A stretch of 9,643 nt of DNA from Fumia sp045121595 (lineage in GTDB: Bacteria; Bacillota; Clostridia; Oscillospirales; Ruminococcaceae). Made by a program: the position numbers and the translations under genes. The stretch covers positions 1 through 9,643 of the forward strand of contig JBGVGI010000036.1 of NCBI GenBank assembly GCA_045121595.1, read 5' to 3'. The notes beneath the pieces were generated by a model. The model made no database searches. It saw nothing but the letters and a program-made list of their open reading frames with translations, and had not been told where the DNA came from. Positions 4,902-9,643 of the stretch are shown here, piece after piece. Position 1 is the first letter of the stretch. Every line of letters begins with the position of its first letter.

Positions 4902-6197
4902 TTAATTCTTCACTGCTTTTTTGGCGAGGTGCTCTTCTCTGGCACTTTTTCTTCCGTCAGCATTAATATCCCCCGCCTTAGTAAGCGCCACCTTTGTAAG
5001 AAATGGTCCAACAATTTCATAAACCAAAACAGCAAATAAAGTAATATTTCTCACTATAGCTCCATCCGGACCAAGTTCCATCGCCTTTATCGCCATACCC
5101 AATGCTACACCTGCTTGCGGCAGTAATGTTATACCAAGATATTTTGTTATATTAGAATCGCACTTCATTAGTCTTGCACTAATTCCTGCACCAAAATATT
5201 TCCCGATCGAACGAGATAAAATATAAACAATACCAATAATAACAACAAGAATATCAGAAAAGACGGAAAGTTCTAACCCGGCGCCACTAATCACGAAAAA
5301 TAAAATAAGTATTGGTGTTGTCCATCTATCCGCTCTTTCCATTAGTTCCTCTGAAACGTCACAGGCGTTGCAAAATACGGTTCCCAACATCATACATGCA
5401 AGAAGCGACGAAAAAGAAATGTGTATTGCACCTATCTGAAATTCAAGACAAGACAAACCAACCGTCATCATTACAAATGTTACTGATACCGCCATTCGCT
5501 TGGAACGAGAATGAAAATACTTTTCACATATTGTAAATAAAAATCCCATCACAAAGCCTAAAGCTAAAGATAGAATCACCTCAAGCAACGGCTCAAGCAC
5601 CATTGATAAAACATTTATATATCCAAGGCTAATTGTTTTTGCCACGCCAAAAGATATTGCAAAAACCACAAGCCCTACTGCATCATCTAATGCAACGACT
5701 GGTAAAAGCACATCTGTAACAGGCCCCTTTGCTTTATATTGCTTTACAACCATCAAGGTCGCTGCTGGCGCCGTTGCTGTTGCAACAGATGCCAAAACAA
5801 TGGCCGCCGATAAAGATAATTTGTTCGGTATAATAAAATGAAGAGTTATTAGAATCGCGTCCACTACCAGCGTAGTAAACAATGCTTGAAACACTCCTAT
5901 AACCGTAGCCTGTTTCCCAATCTTTTTTAATTGAGCCAGACGAAATTCGTTTCCCATTGCAAACGCTATAAAACCAAGTGCTAAATCTGAAATTAATTCA
6001 AATTCCTTAACCTGCGTTCTCGTTATACCTAACCCGGGTACGCCAAAACTTCCAAGAACAAATGGACCTACTAATACCCCAGAAATTAAATAAGCCGTTA
6101 CCGCAGGTAATTTGACCTTTTTTGCCAGCCTTGATAAAAGCAGTCCTGCAAGCAAAGCAATGGATAAACTAAGAAAAATACTTGCCGTTTGAGTCAT
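4902..6197 (-). CDS. CPA2-family cation/proton antiporter (NapA/GerN/KefB-like)
   Basis: A 431-residue membrane protein with 12-13 helices from the monovalent cation:proton antiporter-2 family. Markers: the N-terminal KLPAVTAYLISGVLVGP motif, LALGFIAFAMGNEF, the unwound-helix motif TATAPAATLMVVKQYKAKGP, and the ion-binding Asp pair in LLPVVALDDAVGLV (D171-D172), which usually marks electrogenic exchange. The protein ends in a short charged cytoplasmic tail (GDINADGRKSAREEHLAKKAVKN) and lacks the RCK/TrkA domain of the long KefB/KefC proteins. The likely ion is Na+ or K+, undecided. The start is ATG 6197: AAGAAGG (6206-6212) is 8 bases upstream, while an in-frame GTG at 6206 overlaps that ribosome site and cannot be the start. 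It appears monocistronic, with its own terminator at 4866-4891 and a 178-base gap to clpB. Confidence 0.9.
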   Translation of the reverse strand: MTQTASIFLSLSIALLAGLLLSRLAKKVKLPAVTAYLISGVLVGPFVLGSFGVPGLGITRTQVKEFELISDLALGFIAFAMGNEFRLAQLKKIGKQATVIGVFQALFTTLVVDAILITLHFIIPNKLSLSAAIVLASVATATAPAATLMVVKQYKAKGPVTDVLLPVVALDDAVGLVVFAISFGVAKTISLGYINVLSMVLEPLLEVILSLALGFVMGFLFTICEKYFHSRSKRMAVSVTFVMMTVGLSCLEFQIGAIHISFSSLLACMMLGTVFCNACDVSEELMERADRWTTPILILFFVISGAGLELSVFSDILVVIIGIVYILSRSIGKYFGAGISARLMKCDSNITKYLGITLLPQAGVALGMAIKAMELGPDGAIVRNITLFAVLVYEIVGPFLTKVALTKAGDINADGRKSAREEHLAKKAVKN

Positions 6198-6375
6198 AAA
6201 ACACACCTTCTTTCAAATGAATTTGATTTCAGGAGTTAATCAATTAGATACAAGGGTATTTTTTCTCTTTTAGAATCTAATTCGGTTGAGCTCTATCCGT
6301 CATTTATATTATATTGTTTTATCAAAATTTTATATACTCGCTTATTGTTTTAGTATACCTACCAAAAATCAAACG
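6198..6375 (-). promoter_or_regulatory. Antiporter leader / promoter region (low certainty)
   Basis: This AT-rich gap holds a TATAAT (minus, 6308-6313) without a recognisable -35 at normal spacing and a TATACT (6352-6357), likewise without a good -35. The presumed leader contains a perfect inverted repeat AATTAGAT/ATCTAATT (6242-6249 and 6275-6282) with a 25-base loop, and TCAAAT-GA-ATTTGA (6213-6226) just upstream of the ribosome site. I recognise no known riboswitch class. Confidence 0.35.
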
Positions 6376-6388
6376 TTATTTAACGTTT
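6371..6388 (-). terminator. clpB terminator overlapping its stop codon
   Basis: On the minus strand AAACGTTA-AA-TAACGTTT is followed by GATTTTT. With a 4-base loop this gives a 7-base stem; the clpB stop codon TAA lies inside it. The short T run and AT-rich stem suggest modest strength. Confidence 0.55.
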
Positions 6389-8967
6389 ACCGTAAGCTCT
6401 CCGTTTATAACGTCAAGCAAAAGTACGTCGTTAGGTTTTAAACTTCCAGCCACTATCTTTTTAGCAATAAGCGTTTCAACGTTAGATTGAATAAATCTCT
6501 TAAGCGGACGAGCGCCAAATACCGGATCGTATCCAGCAGAAACTATCTGTTCAATCGCTTCTTCGCTTATTTCAAGATGGAGTTCTTTTTCTTCCAAACG
6601 AGATTTTAATCCTTTTAACAACAACCCGACTATTTGTTTGGTTTCGGTTTGTGTGAGTGGCTTATAAAATACGATTTCGTCAAGACGATTCAAAAATTCC
6701 GGACGGAACTGCGTCTTCAAGAGCCTATTCACTTCGTTTTTAGCTTCCTCAGTAATTTCTCCCGTATTTTCGTTTATTCCCTCCAAGATATACGAAGAAC
6801 CAAGATTAGACGTCAATATAATAATAGTATTTTTGAAGTCTACCGTTCGTCCTTGAGAATCAGTAATACGGCCATCATCCAAGACTTGAAGTAAAATATT
6901 GAAAACGTCGGGATGCGCTTTTTCAATTTCATCGAAAAGCACAACGGAATACGGCTTACGTCTAACTGCTTCCGTTAATTGTCCACCTTCATCATACCCT
7001 ACATATCCCGGAGGCGCGCCAATTAAACGAGAAACACTAAACTTTTCCATATATTCGGTCATATCAATTCGAATAATGTTCTTTTCATCGTCAAAAAGCG
7101 TCTTAGCCAAAGTTTTAGCAAGTTCCGTCTTACCAACACCCGTAGGACCTAAAAACATAAACGATCCAATCGGACGGTTAGGATCTTGAATACCCGCTCT
7201 TGAACGTAAAATAGCTTCGCTTACTTTCTTTACAGCCTCATCTTGACCAATCACTCTCTCGTGTAGAATGTCTTCCAAATTAAGCAACTTACTTTGTTCG
7301 CTTTCTACCAATTTTGATACGGGAATCCCTGTCCATTTTGATACGATTTTTGAAATCTCTTCCTCCGTTACTTTATCGTGAAGCATCGTAGTAGCTTTAA
7401 CGCTTGCAGACGCTTTCTCAGCATCTTCTAATTTTTTCTTTAACTCGGGAAGTTTACCGTATTTTAATTCAGCCAACAAATTGAGATTATATTCTCTTTC
7501 TGCACGTTCAATATCACTATTAACCTTCTGGATTTCTTCACGAAGAGCTTGGACTTGAGATATCGTCGATTTTTCTTGATTAAGTTTCTCTTTCATTTCG
7601 TCGTAATTTTTACGAAGCACGGAAAGCTCGTCCTGCAACGTTCTTAAACGATTTTGCGATAAAGAATCCGTTTCCTTTTTAAGCGCCGCTTCTTCAATCT
7701 CAAGTTGCATAATTTTACGTGCAACGTCATCCATTTCCGCCGGCATACTGTCTATTTCCGTTTTGATCATAGCGCACGCTTCATCAATAAGGTCAATAGC
7801 TTTATCCGGCAAGAATCTATCGCTTATATAACGATTTGAAAGGGTTGCTGCGGCGATTATAGCGTTGTCTTGAATTTTAACACCGTGATATACCTCATAA
7901 CGTTCTTTAAGTCCACGAAGAATAGAAATGGTATCCTCTACCGTAGGCTCGTTAACCATTACCGGCTGGAAACGACGCTCTAACGCAGGGTCTTTTTCAA
8001 TATACTTTCTATATTCGTCCAACGTAGTCGCACCGACACAGTGCAATTCGCCTCTTGCTAACATAGGCTTTAATAAATTACCCGCATCCATTGCGCCGTC
8101 CGTTTTACCCGCACCGACTATTGTATGAAGTTCGTCTATGAAGAGTATAATATTCCCTTCCGATTTTTTAACCTCAGAAAGAACGGCTTTCAAACGTTCT
8201 TCGAACTCGCCCCTGTATTTCGCACCGGCAATCAAGGCGCCGATATCAAGTGAGAACAGTTTACGATTTTTTAAACTATCCGGTACGTCGCCCTTCATTA
8301 TACGAATAGCCAATCCTTCGGCGATTGCCGTTTTACCAACGCCCGCCTCACCGATTAGAACAGGGTTATTCTTGGTCTTACGAGAAAGAATCCTTACTAC
8401 GTTTCTTATTTCTTCATCTCTACCGATAACAGGGTCTATTTTGTGCTGTTTTGCTCTCTCTACAAGGTCCGTCCCGTATTTATTCAAAACGTCGTATGTG
8501 GATTCTGGATTATCGCTGGTAACTCTTGCATTGCCACGAATTTGCATAAGAGCCGACAAAAAATTATCCTTCGTAATCCCGTTATCTTTTAAGATAAGCG
8601 AAACTTCTTTGGAAGGTTTCTCAATGATACCGTACAACAAATGTTCAACCGATATAAACTCATCCTTCATTTCTTTTGCTTTTTTCTCTGCAAAATTCAA
8701 TACTTCAGATAAGTCTTGAGAAATATATTCTCCGCCTTTCCCTTGCACTTTTACAAGTTTATTAATAGCAGATTCAATATCTTCTACCGTTTTCTTGGAG
8801 GGAACACCCATTTTCTCAATTACTCTTGCGCATACGCCTTCTTCGTCCGTTAAAAGGGCGTGCAAAAGGTGAAGCGAAGTAATTTGTTGGTTTCCATTTT
8901 CATTTGCCAACGTAGTTGCAGCATTTAACGCTTCAATTGATTTTTGTGTAAATTTTTCAGCATTCAT
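6376..8967 (-). CDS. clpB: ATP-dependent protein disaggregase ClpB
   Basis: An 863-residue, full-length AAA+ (Hsp100) chaperone that, with DnaK/DnaJ/GrpE, pulls polypeptides out of aggregates in the cytoplasm. Order: double Clp_N repeat (1-145); NBD1 with Walker A GEAGVGKT (206-213), pore loop around Y251 (KYRGEF), Walker B ILFIDE (D278-E279) and arginine fingers R331-R332; coiled-coil M domain (about 405-525), rich in Leu/Glu/Lys, which distinguishes ClpB from ClpA and, by its length, from ClpC; NBD2 with Walker A GPTGVGKT (607-614), pore loop GYVGYDEGG (Y655) and Walker B VVLFDE (D679-E680); and the C-terminal D2-small domain GARPLKRFIQ. No ClpP-binding LGF-type tripeptide is seen. ATG follows AAAGGAGG with 8 bases spacing. 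It is 19 bases downstream of the RHH gene, so the two form an operon. No CIRCE element is visible near the start; the operon promoter would be beyond the right edge. Confidence 0.97.
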   Translation of the reverse strand: MNAEKFTQKSIEALNAATTLANENGNQQITSLHLLHALLTDEEGVCARVIEKMGVPSKKTVEDIESAINKLVKVQGKGGEYISQDLSEVLNFAEKKAKEMKDEFISVEHLLYGIIEKPSKEVSLILKDNGITKDNFLSALMQIRGNARVTSDNPESTYDVLNKYGTDLVERAKQHKIDPVIGRDEEIRNVVRILSRKTKNNPVLIGEAGVGKTAIAEGLAIRIMKGDVPDSLKNRKLFSLDIGALIAGAKYRGEFEERLKAVLSEVKKSEGNIILFIDELHTIVGAGKTDGAMDAGNLLKPMLARGELHCVGATTLDEYRKYIEKDPALERRFQPVMVNEPTVEDTISILRGLKERYEVYHGVKIQDNAIIAAATLSNRYISDRFLPDKAIDLIDEACAMIKTEIDSMPAEMDDVARKIMQLEIEEAALKKETDSLSQNRLRTLQDELSVLRKNYDEMKEKLNQEKSTISQVQALREEIQKVNSDIERAEREYNLNLLAELKYGKLPELKKKLEDAEKASASVKATTMLHDKVTEEEISKIVSKWTGIPVSKLVESEQSKLLNLEDILHERVIGQDEAVKKVSEAILRSRAGIQDPNRPIGSFMFLGPTGVGKTELAKTLAKTLFDDEKNIIRIDMTEYMEKFSVSRLIGAPPGYVGYDEGGQLTEAVRRKPYSVVLFDEIEKAHPDVFNILLQVLDDGRITDSQGRTVDFKNTIIILTSNLGSSYILEGINENTGEITEEAKNEVNRLLKTQFRPEFLNRLDEIVFYKPLTQTETKQIVGLLLKGLKSRLEEKELHLEISEEAIEQIVSAGYDPVFGARPLKRFIQSNVETLIAKKIVAGSLKPNDVLLLDVINGELTVNVK

Positions 8968-8986
8968 AAACTATACCTCCTTTAGT

Positions 8987-9628
8987 TTATATTATTATTT
9001 CTCTATCAAACAATTCATTAAACCTCTTTTCTACCAAGGTAAAGGCTACCTTCTCATCGTCTTGATTAGACAAGAAAATATTTAAGAGTTCATTAAAGTT
9101 TTTCACATACTCAGTTATTAGTTCGGCTAATTGTTGCGTTGTAAGTTCTACATTTGGGAAATCTAATACCCTAATAAACTTAATACCGTTGAATTCATAT
9201 TGTGCGTTAGGATTATAATATCTTTTTTCAAGTATCGTAAATAATTGATAAAAAGCATTTACCAAACTGGTTAAAGTGGGATTTTGTGTTCGCAGGGTTA
9301 TTTTTAATTGTCCTAAATAGTTGGAATGAGGGAAAAGTTCTACATTATACTTAATCGCAGGATTATATCGATAAGGTAACGCCGATAAAATCGAAGCCAT
9401 ATAGCGTGAAGGCTCTTCTAAAAATCTCATCATATCGCCTTCTCCAATCAATCTTTCTATTTCATCAAATAAATTATTAGCACGAATTACAGGCGTTTCA
9501 TAAGAAACTGCCTCTGCTAATATTTTTTCTATCATGTGGGACCTGCTACATTCGTTAACTCTCGCCAATTTATCTACAAGTTCTACTACATCGTCATTTA
9601 ATACCAAACTATAAACTGATTTTGACAT
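8987..9628 (-). CDS. Ribbon-helix-helix (CopG/Arc-like) protein upstream of clpB, unknown C-terminal domain
   Basis: A 213-residue protein. Residues 1-45 match a ribbon-helix-helix DNA-binding fold: strand SVYSLVLND (4-12), helix DVVELVDKLARVN, a turn with ECSRSH, and helix SHMIEKILAEAVS (30-42). RHH regulators bind operator DNA as dimers through the strand. The rest (about 50-213) is a mixed alpha/beta domain I do not recognise, with regularly spaced aromatics (SRYMASILSALPYRYNPAIKYNVELF) and Leu-rich helices near the C-terminus (LITEYVKNFNELLNIFLSNQ). This is far longer than typical antitoxin RHH proteins, and no toxin gene is adjacent. ATG is preceded by AAGGAG six bases away (9635-9640). 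It is the upstream partner of clpB; its promoter lies outside the window. It could be an autorepressor of a stress operon, or a DNA-bound client or adaptor of ClpB. The RHH call is good and the function unknown. Confidence 0.75.
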   Translation of the reverse strand: MSKSVYSLVLNDDVVELVDKLARVNECSRSHMIEKILAEAVSYETPVIRANNLFDEIERLIGEGDMMRFLEEPSRYMASILSALPYRYNPAIKYNVELFPHSNYLGQLKITLRTQNPTLTSLVNAFYQLFTILEKRYYNPNAQYEFNGIKFIRVLDFPNVELTTQQLAELITEYVKNFNELLNIFLSNQDDEKVAFTLVEKRFNELFDREIII

Positions 9629-9643
9629 ACCCCTCTCCTTTTT

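Noticed and set aside
6198..6206. GTG at 6206 as the antiporter start
   Set aside because: It overlaps the AAGAAGG ribosome site that serves ATG 6197 at 8-base spacing.
8138..8719. Long plus-strand open frame (193 codons) inside clpB
   Set aside because: It is antisense to the NBD1 and N-terminal coding region of clpB, Ser/Pro/Leu rich as expected of a shadow frame, and lacks a ribosome site.
8968..8986. Internal clpB promoter or CIRCE/CtsR operator in the RHH-clpB gap
   Set aside because: The 19 bases hold only the ribosome site; no TTAGCACTC-type or GGTCAAA-type repeats are present. The operon's own promoter is outside the window.
8987..9628. RHH protein as the antitoxin of a toxin-antitoxin pair
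   Set aside because: It is about twice the usual antitoxin length and the adjacent downstream gene is clpB; no small toxin-like gene is visible, though the right flank is not seen.

Overview
The window looks like chromosomal DNA of a low-GC, Gram-positive-type bacterium (Bacillota, probably an anaerobic Clostridia-like lineage). Supporting evidence: AT-rich composition, near-consensus AGGAGG ribosome sites in front of almost every gene, sigma-A style TTGNNN-17-TATAAT promoters, a CitA/CitB-type two-component pair, an ECF folate S component under a tetrahydrofolate (THF) riboswitch, and ClpB. No genus can be fixed from the sequence alone. There are no tRNA or rRNA genes, CRISPR arrays or recognisable mobile elements.

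Layout. 1-502 (+): 3' part of a MocR-type (GntR/aminotransferase) regulator that enters from outside the window and stops early. 556-1401 (-): a two-gene operon, read as a small PQ-loop/SemiSWEET-like membrane protein followed by an SGNH-fold protein whose catalytic motifs are degenerate. 1402-1597: divergent regulatory region with two promoters and candidate operators. 1598-3922 (+): CitA/DcuS-like sensor kinase and CitB/DcuR-like response regulator, closed by a strong bidirectional terminator. 3980-4822 (-): folT with its promoter, THF-I aptamer and a terminator that contains the ribosome binding site. 4902-6197 (-): CPA2-family cation/proton antiporter. 6376-9628 (-): operon of a ribbon-helix-helix protein of unknown function followed by clpB.

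How the genes may work together. The kinase/regulator pair diverges from the PQ-loop/SGNH operon and no carboxylate transporter lies beside it, so that operon is the nearest candidate target; this is inference. FolT supplies folate to an ECF module encoded elsewhere, and folate feedback is read directly from its leader. The RHH protein sits 19 bases upstream of clpB, so it may be an autoregulator or substrate adaptor of the disaggregase operon.

Most promising for novelty: the RHH-clpB pair, and the PQ-loop/degenerate-SGNH operon facing a carboxylate-type sensor kinase. The THF riboswitch is a known class, but its expression platform is unusually compact.
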